Of a DNA stretch of 37,557 nt, positions 27,224-36,771 are shown in pieces. Position 1 is the first letter of the stretch, and every line of letters begins with the position of its first letter. The notes under the pieces are model-generated. The model saw only the letters and a program-made list of their open reading frames with translations, made no database searches and was not told the origin of the DNA. This stretch comes from Firmicutes bacterium AM55-24TS (GTDB taxonomy: Bacteria > Bacillota > Clostridia > UBA1381), in contig QTVU01000027.1 in assembly GCA_003460745.1 (NCBI GenBank), forward strand, positions 1-37,557, written 5' to 3'. The position numbers and the translations under genes were made by a program.

Positions 27224-28081
27224 GTGTCAAAGAGTAAAGTTTGTTTAATTTTATCGGCATTTATTTACGGATTTGCACCGATACTGGCTAAATTTGCATA
27301 CAAAAGCGGAGCAAACGGAATTACGCTTACTTTTTTGCGTACATTCCTAATGCTGCCGCTTTTATTTTTTATAATGATTTTCAGAAAGGTGTCGTTTAAA
27401 CTTACGAAAAAGGAGCTTATAGATATAATTCTGCTTGGTGTGGTGGGCGGCTCATTTTCAATGATTTCACTTTATGCCGCATATGACTATATCTCAACCG
27501 GACTCGCAACAACGCTCCATTTTATATATCCGCTTATAATCGTAATAACGTCGGCGGTGGTTTACAAAGAAAAAATCAAGAAGATAAAACTTCTTGCGGT
27601 TATGCTTGTCACGCTCGGAATGTTTATGTTTGTTGATCTTAATAATACAGCCGATAAAATCGGCGTGATACTTGCGATTTTGTCGGGGATATTTTATAGC
27701 TTTTATGTCGTTTATATGTATCGTTCCAAACTTGACGAAATGGACTATATAAAACTTACGTTTTATCTTATGATTATTATGAGTATCGGCACATATATTT
27801 TCGGTTTGACAACTGATAGCTTGGTGTTTGCGGAAATGGATTATAAAGCATGGATACTGTCGGTGGCTATATCACTTATTATAACGCTTGGAGCAGTGCC
27901 GCTTTTTCAAGTGGGAGTACGCTGTGAGGGTGCGTCAACCGCTGGGATAGTATCGGCATTTGAGCCGATTACTTCAATAATACTAGGTGCGATATTCTTG
28001 GGCGAAACAATGGGATTGGTGCAGTATATCGGCGGTGGTTTGATAATTTTGGGTGTGGTATTGGCAGAAAAGTATGGATAA
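27224..28081 (+). CDS. EamA/DMT-superfamily transporter
   Basis: This integral membrane protein of 285 residues has about ten helices in two EamA repeats (roughly 5-135 and 145-280), the RhaT/YdcZ-type drug/metabolite transporter fold. Typical features are the opening LILSAFIYGFAPILAKFAY and the second-repeat end ASTAGIVSAFEPITSIILGAIFLGE. The substrate cannot be told. The start is GTG at 27224, seven bases after GGAGGG; the frame upstream is only nadE in another phase. A terminator follows. Confidence 0.88.
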   Translation: MSKSKVCLILSAFIYGFAPILAKFAYKSGANGITLTFLRTFLMLPLLFFIMIFRKVSFKLTKKELIDIILLGVVGGSFSMISLYAAYDYISTGLATTLHFIYPLIIVITSAVVYKEKIKKIKLLAVMLVTLGMFMFVDLNNTADKIGVILAILSGIFYSFYVVYMYRSKLDEMDYIKLTFYLMIIMSIGTYIFGLTTDSLVFAEMDYKAWILSVAISLIITLGAVPLFQVGVRCEGASTAGIVSAFEPITSIILGAIFLGETMGLVQYIGGGLIILGVVLAEKYG

Positions 28082-28101
28082 TTTATAAATAAACATTAGA
28101 T

Positions 28102-28138
28102 AAGACAACCTCTGATTACATTGGTTGTCTTTATTTTT
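28102..28138 (+). terminator. Terminator after the EamA gene
   Basis: AAGACAACC (28102-28110) pairs with GGTTGTCTT (28123-28131) over a 12-base loop, followed by TATTTTTG. Confidence 0.82.
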
Positions 28139-28148
28139 GTCAAATACC

Positions 28149-28177
28149 TTGATTTTTTTCTGTGATTGTGTAATAAT
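28149..28177 (+). promoter_or_regulatory. Promoter of the DUF512-der-plsY-gpsA operon
   Basis: TTGATT (28149-28154) and AATAAT (28172-28177) are 17 bases apart with TG at 28169-28170 (extended -10). TAATAA one base earlier is an alternative. Confidence 0.45.
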
Positions 28178-28208
28178 ACATATTGGATAATAATGCGGAG
28201 ATAAAAAT

Positions 28209-29528
28209 ATGAGAAAAGTTAATACCACAATTAAATATATAGAACCGTATTCAATCGCGGAAGATGCCGGAATTGAAGTCGGGGATAAGCTGATAAGCAT
28301 TAACGGACACGATTTTCACGATATACTTGAATATCGCTATCTTACAGCTGAATATGAAGTTACTCTTGAAATACTGAAAAAGGACGGTACTACCGAAGTT
28401 ATAACGGTTGAAAATGATTACGACGATATAGGTATTGAATTTGAAGAGGGACTTATTGACGAGGCACAAAGTTGTCGAAATAAGTGTATATTCTGTTTTA
28501 TAGATCAGTTGCCTAAAGGTATGCGTGAAACGGTTTATTTTAAAGATGATGATACGAGATTATCGTTTTTGCAGGGAAACTATGTAACGCTTACGAATAT
28601 GTCAGACGAAGAAATAGACAGACTTATAAAAATGCGTGTTTCGCCGATTAACGTATCGGTTCAGGCAACCAATCCCGAACTTAGATGTAAAATGCTGAAT
28701 AATCGTTTTGCGGGTAAGTGCTATGACATAATGAAAAAGTTTGCGGCTAATAATATTTATATGAACTGTCAGATAGTGCTTTGTCCCGAAATTAATGACG
28801 GCAAGGAACTTGACAGGTCAATATCCGAGCTGGCGGCACTGTTCCCGAATGTAAACAGTGTATCAATCGTTCCTGTCGGTCTTACACGCTATCGTGACGG
28901 ACTTTATCCGCTGAAACCGTTTACAAAGGAAACTTCCGCACAAACAATAAAACAAGTTGAGACTTGGCAGAAAAAACTGTATGATAAACTTGGAACAAGG
29001 CTAATTTATCTTTCTGACGAATTTTATTTGAATGCGGAATTGCCTATACCTGACGCAGAAGTGTATGAGGGTTTTCCGCAGCTTGAAAACGGTGTAGGAT
29101 TGATTGCCAGTATGGCAGAAGAATTTGATTCGGCAATTAAACTTGTGAAAAACAAAAAGTATGACAGAAATGTAACTCTTGTAACGGGTGAGGCGGCGGC
29201 ATCTTTTATAACGGGTTTGTCGGAACGTCTTATGGAAAAGACAGACGTAAAGATAACTGTTTATGCGATAAAAAATAACTTTTTCGGCGGAGGCGTAAAC
29301 GTTTCGGGACTTGTCACGGGCGGAGATATAATCGACCAGCTTAAAGACAAGCCTATAGGGGATATAATGCTTATTCCGCACAGTATGCTGAGAGATGAAG
29401 ACGGGATTTTCCTTGATGATTTGACTGTATCAGACGTTGAAAAAGCGTTGAATGTGAAGATAGAGCCTGTCATAAATGACGGATATGAATTTATTGAGAA
29501 AATCTTGGGAGAAGAACTTGAATTTTAA
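28209..29528 (+). CDS. DUF512 radical SAM protein with N-terminal PDZ domain
   Basis: This 439-residue protein has a PDZ-like domain (about 8-65, IEPYSIAEDAGIEVGDKLISING). An iron-sulfur motif CxxxCxxC (SCRNKCIFCFIDQLPKG, near residue 90) follows, then a TIM-barrel-type radical SAM region and the DUF512 domain at the C-terminus (about 220-430, with FFGGGVNVSGLVTGGDI). The cluster motif matches the radical SAM superfamily, but the reaction is unknown. In many Clostridia this gene stands directly before der, as here (11 bases apart), which suggests a link to ribosome or membrane biogenesis. That link is context, not proof. Confidence 0.88.
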   Translation: MRKVNTTIKYIEPYSIAEDAGIEVGDKLISINGHDFHDILEYRYLTAEYEVTLEILKKDGTTEVITVENDYDDIGIEFEEGLIDEAQSCRNKCIFCFIDQLPKGMRETVYFKDDDTRLSFLQGNYVTLTNMSDEEIDRLIKMRVSPINVSVQATNPELRCKMLNNRFAGKCYDIMKKFAANNIYMNCQIVLCPEINDGKELDRSISELAALFPNVNSVSIVPVGLTRYRDGLYPLKPFTKETSAQTIKQVETWQKKLYDKLGTRLIYLSDEFYLNAELPIPDAEVYEGFPQLENGVGLIASMAEEFDSAIKLVKNKKYDRNVTLVTGEAAASFITGLSERLMEKTDVKITVYAIKNNFFGGGVNVSGLVTGGDIIDQLKDKPIGDIMLIPHSMLRDEDGIFLDDLTVSDVEKALNVKIEPVINDGYEFIEKILGEELEF

Positions 29529-29539
29529 AGGAGAAGAAT

Positions 29540-30865
29540 ATGAAACCATTGGTAGCGATAGTCGGAAGACCGAACGTCGGAAAATCGACTTTGTTTAATA
29601 AGATAACAGGAAAGAGAATAAGTATAGTAGAGGACACACCGGGTGTAACGCGTGACAGAATTTATTCTGACGCAGTGTGGCTTGACAAGCACTTTACGCT
29701 TATCGATACAGGCGGTATCGAACCTGCGTCAAAGGACGAAATCCTTGTACAAATGCGCCGTCAGGCACAGCTTGCCATTGAAATGGCAGACGTTGTTGTG
29801 CTTATGACAAACGTAAAAGACGGTGTTACGGCAAATGACCAGGACGTTGCACAAATGCTTTTAAAGGCGAAGAAAAAGATTGTGCTTGCCGTAAACAAGG
29901 TTGACAATACAGGCGATCCGCCGTTTGAATTTTATGAATTTTATAATTTGGGACTTGGCGATCCGATTGCTATTTCATCAACTCACGGTTTGGGTGTAGG
30001 TGATTTGCTTGACGAAGTTACTCACTTGTTCCCTGAGGACGCAGATACGTCAGATGACGAGGACGAAATTAAAGTTGCGGTAATCGGTAAACCGAATGCA
30101 GGTAAATCGTCGCTTATAAATAAAATTTTGGGTGAGGACAGAGTTATTGTAAGTAACATCGCAGGAACAACGCGTGACGCAATCGACTCACATTACGAAA
30201 AGAACGGCGACAAGTATCTGTTTATCGATACCGCCGGTATGAGAAAACGCGGTAAGATTGACGAAAACGTAGAGCGTTACAGTGTTGTACGTTCGCTTGC
30301 GGCGGTTGACAGAAGTGACGTGTGCGTTATTATGATTGACGCAAACGAGGGTATTACAGAACAGGACACAAAGGTTGCCGGCTATGCTCACGAGCAGGGT
30401 AAGGCTTGTATTTTTGCGGTTAATAAGTGGGATATTGTTTCTAAAGACACAAAGACTATGAAAAACTTTACAATGCGTGTGCGTGAAGAATTTGCGTTTA
30501 TGTCTTATGCGGAAATTATATTCATCAGTGCAAAGACAGGTCAGAGAGTTGACAAGCTTTTGGAACTTATCAAGAAAGTAAATGAGCAGCACAAGAGAAG
30601 AATTACAACCGGTATGCTTAACGATGTCTTAAACGAAGCAATGGCAAAGCAACAGCCACCGTCAGACAAGGGCAGACGTTTAAAGGTTTACTACGGTACA
30701 CAGGCTGCAACAGCACCGCCGACATTTATTTTGTTCGCAAATTCAAAGGATTTGTTCCACTATTCATATTTGAGATTTATCGAAAATCAAGTGCGTGAGG
30801 CATTTGGTTTTGAGGGAACACCTATAAAGTTTATCGTAAGAGAGAAAAATGAAAAGAAAATGTAA
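29540..30865 (+). CDS. der: Ribosome-assembly GTPase Der (EngA)
   Basis: Der has two tandem Era-type GTPase domains and a KH-like domain and is essential for 50S subunit assembly. In the 441 residues: G domain 1 with GRPNVGKST (8-16), LIDTGGIE and NKVD; G domain 2 with GKPNAGKSS (about 181), FIDTAGMRKRG and NKWD; and a C-terminal KH-like domain (about 350-438) with KVYYGTQAATAPPTF. Length and order are standard. The ribosome site AAAGGAG precedes the ATG. Confidence 0.98.
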   Translation: MKPLVAIVGRPNVGKSTLFNKITGKRISIVEDTPGVTRDRIYSDAVWLDKHFTLIDTGGIEPASKDEILVQMRRQAQLAIEMADVVVLMTNVKDGVTANDQDVAQMLLKAKKKIVLAVNKVDNTGDPPFEFYEFYNLGLGDPIAISSTHGLGVGDLLDEVTHLFPEDADTSDDEDEIKVAVIGKPNAGKSSLINKILGEDRVIVSNIAGTTRDAIDSHYEKNGDKYLFIDTAGMRKRGKIDENVERYSVVRSLAAVDRSDVCVIMIDANEGITEQDTKVAGYAHEQGKACIFAVNKWDIVSKDTKTMKNFTMRVREEFAFMSYAEIIFISAKTGQRVDKLLELIKKVNEQHKRRITTGMLNDVLNEAMAKQQPPSDKGRRLKVYYGTQAATAPPTFILFANSKDLFHYSYLRFIENQVREAFGFEGTPIKFIVREKNEKKM

Positions 30866-30877
30866 TGGGAGATAGTT

Positions 30878-31525
30878 ATGACATATTTAATAATTGCCCT
30901 GACGGCAATAGTATCATATTTAATTGGTTCGGTTAATTTTTCTATACTGCTTTCAAAAATGCTGAGCGGTAAGGATATCCGTGAAAGCGGTTCGGGAAAT
31001 GCGGGTGCAACGAATATGCTAAGAACATACGGCAAGAAAATGGGGGTTATAACGCTGTTGCTTGACGTGTTAAAAGGCATAGTCGTGATACTTTTATCAA
31101 GACTTGTAAAAAATATTGCGGGTACAGATGAAATATATCCTGTTATAAGTTATATCGCAGGTGTATGCGTAATTCTCGGTCATAATTTTCCGCTTTACTT
31201 CGGATTTAAAGGCGGCAAAGGTGTTGCGACTTCGCTGGGCGTTGTGTTAATGCTTGACTGGAAAGTCGGACTTATTGTGGCTGTTGTTGCAATAGCGGTT
31301 ATGGCAGTAACAAGGTATGTATCGCTCGGTTCAATCTTGGGCGGTGCAATGTACATAGTTATAGAAATCGTTAAAATGATTGTTACAAAGAACGTTGATG
31401 CAATTCAGCTTGTGTGCGTTGTTATTATCGGCGGACTTTTAATAGCAAGACATCATGCAAATATAAAGAGATTACTTAGCGGTACGGAAAACAAACTTGG
31501 AGCAAAAAAAGGAGAAGTAAAATGA
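30878..31525 (+). CDS. plsY: Glycerol-3-phosphate acyltransferase PlsY
   Basis: PlsY transfers acyl groups from acyl-phosphate to glycerol-3-phosphate at the membrane, the first step of phospholipid synthesis. The 215-residue protein has about five helices and the three family loops: GSVNFSILLSK then SGSGNAGATNMLRTYG, GHNFPLYFGFKGGKGVATSLG, and IARHHANIKRLL. Its stop overlaps the gpsA start as ATGA. The neighbour supplies its substrate. Confidence 0.96.
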   Translation: MTYLIIALTAIVSYLIGSVNFSILLSKMLSGKDIRESGSGNAGATNMLRTYGKKMGVITLLLDVLKGIVVILLSRLVKNIAGTDEIYPVISYIAGVCVILGHNFPLYFGFKGGKGVATSLGVVLMLDWKVGLIVAVVAIAVMAVTRYVSLGSILGGAMYIVIEIVKMIVTKNVDAIQLVCVVIIGGLLIARHHANIKRLLSGTENKLGAKKGEVK

Positions 31526-32510
31526 AAATTGCAGTAATTGGCTCAGGCGGTTGGGGAACTGCCATAGCGATACTTTTATCTTCAAGAGGACATAATGTAT
31601 ATTTATGGTCGTGGATACAGGAAGAAACGGACAGACTGAAAAAAGACAGAGAAAACAAAGAATTTTTGCCGGGAGTGAAATTTCCGGATACAATTTATTG
31701 CAGTCACGATATGGCTAAATGTACAGACGGAGCGGAGCTATTATAACAGCCGCACCGTCACCGGCAACGAGAACAACGGCGAAACAGCTTTCGCCGCACG
31801 TTAAAGAGGGACAGAAAATAGTAAATATATCAAAGGGACTTGAAGAAGGTACACTTCTACGTCTTTCACAGGTGTATAAAGAAGAAATTCCGCAGGCGGA
31901 TATATCTGTTATGAGCGGTCCGTCACACGCAGAGGAGGTTTCAAGAGGACTTCCTACAACAAATGTTGTTGCGTCGGAGCATATTGATACGGCTAAATTT
32001 ATTCAAGACGTGTTTATGGGCGATATGTTCAGAGTGTACACTTCAACCGATATAATCGGTGTTGAACTTGGCGGAGCACTTAAAAACGTTATCGCACTTT
32101 GTGCGGGAATAAGTGACGGACTTGGTTACGGCGACAATACAAAAGCGGCACTTATGACAAGAGGTCTTGCTGAAATTGCAAGACTCGGCAAGGCTATGGG
32201 TGCAAATGAAAAGACATTTATGGGACTTAGCGGTGTAGGTGATTTGATTGTTACTTGCACAAGTATGCATTCGAGAAACAGACGTGCCGGAATACTTTTG
32301 GGTCAAGGCAAGAGTTTAAAGGAAACTTTGGAAAGCGTTCATATGGTTGTTGAGGGTGTAAACACCGCAACGGCGGCATATGAAATGGCACACAAATATA
32401 ATGTTGAAATGCCTATTGTTGAAGAAGCTTATAATATTTTGTACAATGGCAGAAATGCAAGAGAAGCGGTATTATTGCTTATGACGCGGGAGAAAAGAGA
32501 AGAAAAATGA
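31522..32510 (+). CDS. gpsA: Glycerol-3-phosphate dehydrogenase [NAD(P)+], one frameshift
   Basis: GpsA reduces dihydroxyacetone phosphate to glycerol-3-phosphate, the substrate of PlsY just upstream. The N-terminal Rossmann motif GSGGWGTAIAILL starts at 31522. The frame stops at 31744-31746, and the rest continues in the -1 frame from about 31738 (IITAAPSPATR) to 32510. The catalytic region ELGGALKNVIALCAGISDG and the late SRNRRAGI and EGVNTA segments are intact. One missing T near 31738-31741 (GAG CTT ATT ATA expected) restores a protein of about 329 residues, the usual size. It overlaps trkA as ATGA. Sequencing error is more likely than inactivation of this central enzyme. Confidence 0.93.
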
Positions 32511-33859
32511 ATGTAATCGTAGTAGGCGGCGGTAAGGTCGGAAGAAAGCTTGTAGAGGATTTTAATTATGAGGGCGACGATGTAGTTCTTATTGATATTA
32601 AAAGTAAAATCTGCGACCGAATTCAAGATGATTATGATGTAAGGTGCGTATGCGGGAGCGGTACTGACCTTGAAGCATTGCGCGAGGCGGAGGCTAACAA
32701 GGCGGACATATTTATTGCCGTTACGGAAAATGACGAATTTAACGCACTTTGCACCGTTATGGCTAAAAAACTCGGTGCGGACAGATGTGTTGCAAGAGTG
32801 AGAAACAGAGAATATTTTAAACAGCTTGATTTTATGCGTAACGCTCTCGGAATAAATCTTATAGTAAATCCCGAATACGCAACTGCTTGCGAAATATCGA
32901 GAATACTTCGTTTTCCTGCCGCAATCAAAACAGAAACTTTCGCAAAAGGCAGAATTGAACTTATTGAATTTAACATCAGTTCGGATAACGCACTTTGCGG
33001 AAAAGCTATTTTTGAGATATACAAAAAGTTTAAGATAAAACTTCTTATATGTGCGGTGCAACGCGGTAATGAGGTGTATATTCCGAACGGTGATTTTGTT
33101 ATCGAAAGCGGAGATAAACTTCACATAACTGCATCTCACAGAGATGTTGCGAAATTTATGCATGAGATAGGTGTTATAAACACAAAGGTTAAAACCGCAA
33201 TTATAATCGGCGGCGGAAGAATATCGTTTTATCTTGCGAAACAGCTTCTTGAAAGCGGCATAAGGGTTAAAATTATAGAACACAATATGAACAGATGTAA
33301 GGAATTGACCGAGCATTTGCCGAAAGCGGATATTGTGTGTGCCGACGGAACAGATAAGCATGTTCTTGCACAAGAGGGCATTGACAGAGTTGATTCGCTT
33401 GTTGCACTGACGGGTATTGACGAAGAAAATATGATTATATCAATGTATTCGCAGTCAAGATTTGTCGATAAGATTGTAACAAAGGTAAACCGTCTTTCAT
33501 TTGCGGAGCTTATGGAAAACACAGGCGTGTACAGTATCGTTACGCCTAAAAACATAACCGCAAATATTATAATCGGTTACGCAAGAGCAATGAAATCGGC
33601 AAAGGATACGGAAATGAGAACTCTTTACCGAATAGTAAACAATAAAGCCGAAGCTATGGAATTCAGAGTTACAAGAGAATCCGAGCTTACTTCAAAATCA
33701 CTTTCACAGATTAAGATGAAACGTAATGTTTTGATTGCGGCAATTCTCAGAAATAACAAGATTATACTGCCGGACGGTGAAAGTAAACTTGAAGTCGGTG
33801 ATACTGTTGTGATTGTGACAACACATCATATTACCACACTCGGCGATATACTTGCATAG
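32507..33859 (+). CDS. trkA: Trk potassium uptake regulatory protein TrkA
   Basis: TrkA is the cytosolic gating subunit of the Trk potassium channel. The 450-residue protein has two tandem RCK units: Rossmann domain 1 (VVGGGKVGRKL) with its RCK_C (about 145-215), then Rossmann domain 2 (IIGGGRISFYLAKQL) with a second RCK_C (about 370-450). The first keeps the NAD(H)-type glycine motif; the second has a looser one. Its start overlaps gpsA by four bases, and trkH follows after 20 bases. The double-RCK form separates it from the shorter KtrA downstream. Confidence 0.94.
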   Translation: MNVIVVGGGKVGRKLVEDFNYEGDDVVLIDIKSKICDRIQDDYDVRCVCGSGTDLEALREAEANKADIFIAVTENDEFNALCTVMAKKLGADRCVARVRNREYFKQLDFMRNALGINLIVNPEYATACEISRILRFPAAIKTETFAKGRIELIEFNISSDNALCGKAIFEIYKKFKIKLLICAVQRGNEVYIPNGDFVIESGDKLHITASHRDVAKFMHEIGVINTKVKTAIIIGGGRISFYLAKQLLESGIRVKIIEHNMNRCKELTEHLPKADIVCADGTDKHVLAQEGIDRVDSLVALTGIDEENMIISMYSQSRFVDKIVTKVNRLSFAELMENTGVYSIVTPKNITANIIIGYARAMKSAKDTEMRTLYRIVNNKAEAMEFRVTRESELTSKSLSQIKMKRNVLIAAILRNNKIILPDGESKLEVGDTVVIVTTHHITTLGDILA

Positions 33860-33879
33860 CGGTTACGAAAGGAAAAGAT

Positions 33880-35322
33880 ATGAATTATAGGATGATAGCA
33901 TATTCCGTAGGACGAATACTTGTAGCCGTTGCGGCAACAATGCTTGCACCTTTGGGATTGTCTTTGTTTTACGGTGAGTCAATAGCTTTGGCGTATGTAA
34001 TACCGATAGTAATATCCGTATTAATCGGACTTTGTGTATCTGCAAAAGCACCGAAAAATAAAAGCCTTTACGGACGTGACGGAATGTTTATCGTTGCGAT
34101 AGGCTGGATTGTAATATCAATAATCGGTTGTCTGCCGTTTTATATCAGCGGTCAGATACCAAGTTTTGTGGACAGTTTTTTTGAAACGGTGTCAGGTTTT
34201 ACAACAACCGGTTCATCTATACTTACAAATGTCGAGGCACTTGACAAGAGCTTGCTTTTTTGGCGAAGTTTTACTCATTGGCTCGGCGGTATGGGTGTAC
34301 TTGCGTTCGCAATGGCGATTTTTTCGTCAAAGGATACAAGAACAACTCATATGATGAGAGCGGAAATGCCGGGACCTGTTGTAGGCAAACTTGCAAGCAG
34401 ATGGCAGTTTTCGCTTAGAATACTTTACGGAATATATATAGCACTTACGGTCATTGAATTTGTGCTTTTGCTGTTCGGCGGTATGCCTGTATTTGACAGC
34501 TTGCTCCATACATTCGGCACAGCCGGTACAGGCGGTTTCGGAATAAAGAATAGTTCCGTTGCGTATTATAACAGTGCATATATCGATTATGTTATCGGTA
34601 TATTTATGATGTTGTTCGGATTGAATTTTAACGTGTATTTCTTGATGATTGCAAGAAAATTCTCACAGATAAAGAGTAATGACGAAGTTAAGTGGTATAT
34701 AGGAATGATGATAGGTGCAACGGTAATTATTGCGCTTAATATTATGCCTATGTATCACGGATTTGGCAGAGCGTTCAGATATTCATTCTTCCAAGTGTCA
34801 TCAATTATGACAACAACGGGATATTCAACTGCCGACTTTGTGCGTTGGCCTATGCTTTCGCAGATTATACTTGTATTATTGATGGTAGTCGGCGCGTGTG
34901 CAGGCTCAACAAGCGGCGGTATGAAAGTTACAAGATTTATTATACTTATGAAAACAGCCACTCACTCAATAAAAAAAGCGGTAAGTCCGCGAAGTGTATT
35001 TTCGGTTAAGGTTGACGGCAAAACGGTTGAAAAGAATATCGTAAACGGTGTGTTGGGATATTTCGTTGTATATATGTTGTTTGCGGCTGTGTCAATTCTT
35101 CTTATCAGCTTTGATAATAAGGACTTCACAACAACGGTTACTGCCGTAATTGCGACTATGAACAACATTGGTCCGGGATTGGGATTGGTAGGCCCGACAG
35201 GCAGTTTTGCCGATTTCTCGGCATTGTCAAAAATAGTGATGTCAATAGGTATGCTTGTAGGCAGACTTGAATTTTATCCGATACTTATATTGTTTTCGCC
35301 GTATGCGTGGAAACGAACTTAA
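33880..35322 (+). CDS. trkH: Trk potassium channel subunit TrkH
   Basis: This 480-residue membrane protein has the four M1-P-M2 repeats of the SKT superfamily. Filter-loop signatures are visible in each repeat: TTTGSS, GTAGTGGFGI, TTTGYSTAD and NNIGPGLG. A conserved gate-loop glycine-serine run GACAGSTSGGMKVTR is present. It moves potassium inward with TrkA encoded just upstream. A strong terminator follows, separating this pair from the ktr genes. Confidence 0.95.
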   Translation: MNYRMIAYSVGRILVAVAATMLAPLGLSLFYGESIALAYVIPIVISVLIGLCVSAKAPKNKSLYGRDGMFIVAIGWIVISIIGCLPFYISGQIPSFVDSFFETVSGFTTTGSSILTNVEALDKSLLFWRSFTHWLGGMGVLAFAMAIFSSKDTRTTHMMRAEMPGPVVGKLASRWQFSLRILYGIYIALTVIEFVLLLFGGMPVFDSLLHTFGTAGTGGFGIKNSSVAYYNSAYIDYVIGIFMMLFGLNFNVYFLMIARKFSQIKSNDEVKWYIGMMIGATVIIALNIMPMYHGFGRAFRYSFFQVSSIMTTTGYSTADFVRWPMLSQIILVLLMVVGACAGSTSGGMKVTRFIILMKTATHSIKKAVSPRSVFSVKVDGKTVEKNIVNGVLGYFVVYMLFAAVSILLISFDNKDFTTTVTAVIATMNNIGPGLGLVGPTGSFADFSALSKIVMSIGMLVGRLEFYPILILFSPYAWKRT

Positions 35323-35342
35323 AGAGCCTGACGACAGCTCCG

Positions 35343-35370
35343 AAAATCACATCGGAAGATGTGATTTTTG
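35343..35370 (+). terminator. Terminator between trkH and ktrB
   Basis: AAAATCACATC (35343-35353) and GATGTGATTTT (35358-35368) form a perfect 11-bp stem with a GGAA tetraloop and a T-rich end. It stands 30 bases before the ktrB start, so it could also reduce rather than stop read-through. Confidence 0.85.
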
Positions 35371-35397
35371 AGTATTTTTTGGAGAAAGCAAATAAAT

Positions 35398-36750
35398 ATG
35401 AATATTATCAGAAAAATTTTATTTCACAAAAGAATAAATACGGCAAGACGTATTTCGTTTGGATTTGCGTTGATTATCCTTGTCGGAGCATTACTTTTAA
35501 TGTTGCCGATTTCGTCAAAAGAAAGAGTTGTGACGCCGTTTTTGTCGGCACTGTTCACAACAACGTCCGCAACTTGCGTAACAGGACTTACGATTATAAA
35601 TGTCGGTGCGTATTTCAGCTTGTTCGGACAAGCGGTGATACTGTTTTTAATTCAGCTCGGCGGTTTGGGATTTATGACGATACTTTGTATTGTGTTTATA
35701 GTTTCAAACCGACAAATCGGACTTAGAAACAGAATGCTTATAGCACAGGCAATGGGTACGGAAAGCCTTGAGGGAATAGTCAAACTTGCAAAGCACGTTT
35801 TGTATATAACTGGAATTATAGAATTGTTGGGCGCGATAGTGCTTTCAATACGTTTTGTACCGAAATACGGATTTTTTAAAGGAATGTGGTTTAGTATATT
35901 TCATTCCGTATCGGCATTTTGCAATGCGGGATTTGATATAATCGGTGACGGAAACAGTATGCTTTCATACAGACACGATCCGCTTGTACTTTGTACGCTT
36001 GCGGTACTTGTTGCCATAGGCGGATTGGGTTTTATTGTGTGGGAGGATATTATCGCAAAAAAATCGTGGAAACGACTTAACGTGTATTCAAAAGTAATAA
36101 TTTTTGCACAGATATTTTTTATTGTTGCGGGTGCGTTTGTGTATTTCATTCTTGAATACGGCAACATAAATACAATCGGCGCTGAAAGTGTCGGTCAGAA
36201 AATATTGGCGTCATTCTTTCAGTCGGTCACAACAAGAACGGCCGGATTTGACGCACTTATACAGAATAATTTAACCGACTTGTCAAAGGCTTGGGGAACG
36301 GTGCTTATGATGATAGGCGGCGCTTCAGGCTCTACTGCTGGCGGCGTAAAGCTCGGAACGGTTGTACTTGTAATAATGACTTTGATTTCCGTATTGCGTG
36401 GCAAATCTGATGTTGTTATTCACGGCAGAAGAATTGCACACACGACTATTCTTCATGCAATGGCATTACTTGTATTGTGGCTTGTGCTTGTTGTGGGCGG
36501 TTCGGTGCTTATAAGTTATATTGATAATCAAGACTTGATAAATTCGATATACGAAGTTGCGTCGGCATACAGTACGGTCGGTCTTTCGGTCGGTGTATCG
36601 GGGAGCGCGTCCACATTTACAAAGATTTTGCTTATAGTGTATATGTTCTTCGGCAGAGTGGGCATTATGACAATAAGCGTTGTGTTTATGACTCGCATCA
36701 GAAAAACTAATGATATAAGGTATCCGGAATGTAATTTCATTGTCGGATAG
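35398..36750 (+). CDS. ktrB: Ktr potassium channel subunit KtrB
   Basis: This is a second SKT-family channel protein of 450 residues, with filter loops TTSATCVTGL, SAFCNAGFD, TRTAGFD and STVGLSVG and a gate loop GGASGSTAGGVKLGT. It is shorter and clearly different from TrkH upstream, and matches KtrB, the sodium-stimulated potassium transporter of Firmicutes. The ATG at 35398 follows GGAG at 35381; a TTG at 35368 lies in the terminator stem and is rejected. It is paired with ktrA 21 bases downstream. Confidence 0.94.
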   Translation: MNIIRKILFHKRINTARRISFGFALIILVGALLLMLPISSKERVVTPFLSALFTTTSATCVTGLTIINVGAYFSLFGQAVILFLIQLGGLGFMTILCIVFIVSNRQIGLRNRMLIAQAMGTESLEGIVKLAKHVLYITGIIELLGAIVLSIRFVPKYGFFKGMWFSIFHSVSAFCNAGFDIIGDGNSMLSYRHDPLVLCTLAVLVAIGGLGFIVWEDIIAKKSWKRLNVYSKVIIFAQIFFIVAGAFVYFILEYGNINTIGAESVGQKILASFFQSVTTRTAGFDALIQNNLTDLSKAWGTVLMMIGGASGSTAGGVKLGTVVLVIMTLISVLRGKSDVVIHGRRIAHTTILHAMALLVLWLVLVVGGSVLISYIDNQDLINSIYEVASAYSTVGLSVGVSGSASTFTKILLIVYMFFGRVGIMTISVVFMTRIRKTNDIRYPECNFIVG

Positions 36751-36771
36751 CAGAAAGGCTAAGGATTTGTT

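Noticed and set aside
32429..33373. Long minus-strand open frame opposite trkA
   Set aside because: It lies wholly antisense to a strongly conserved gene, has unnatural composition (many Tyr, Cys, Phe) and no family match; it is a codon-bias shadow.
35323..35397. c-di-AMP riboswitch before ktrB
   Set aside because: The 75-base gap is too short and holds only a simple terminator hairpin.
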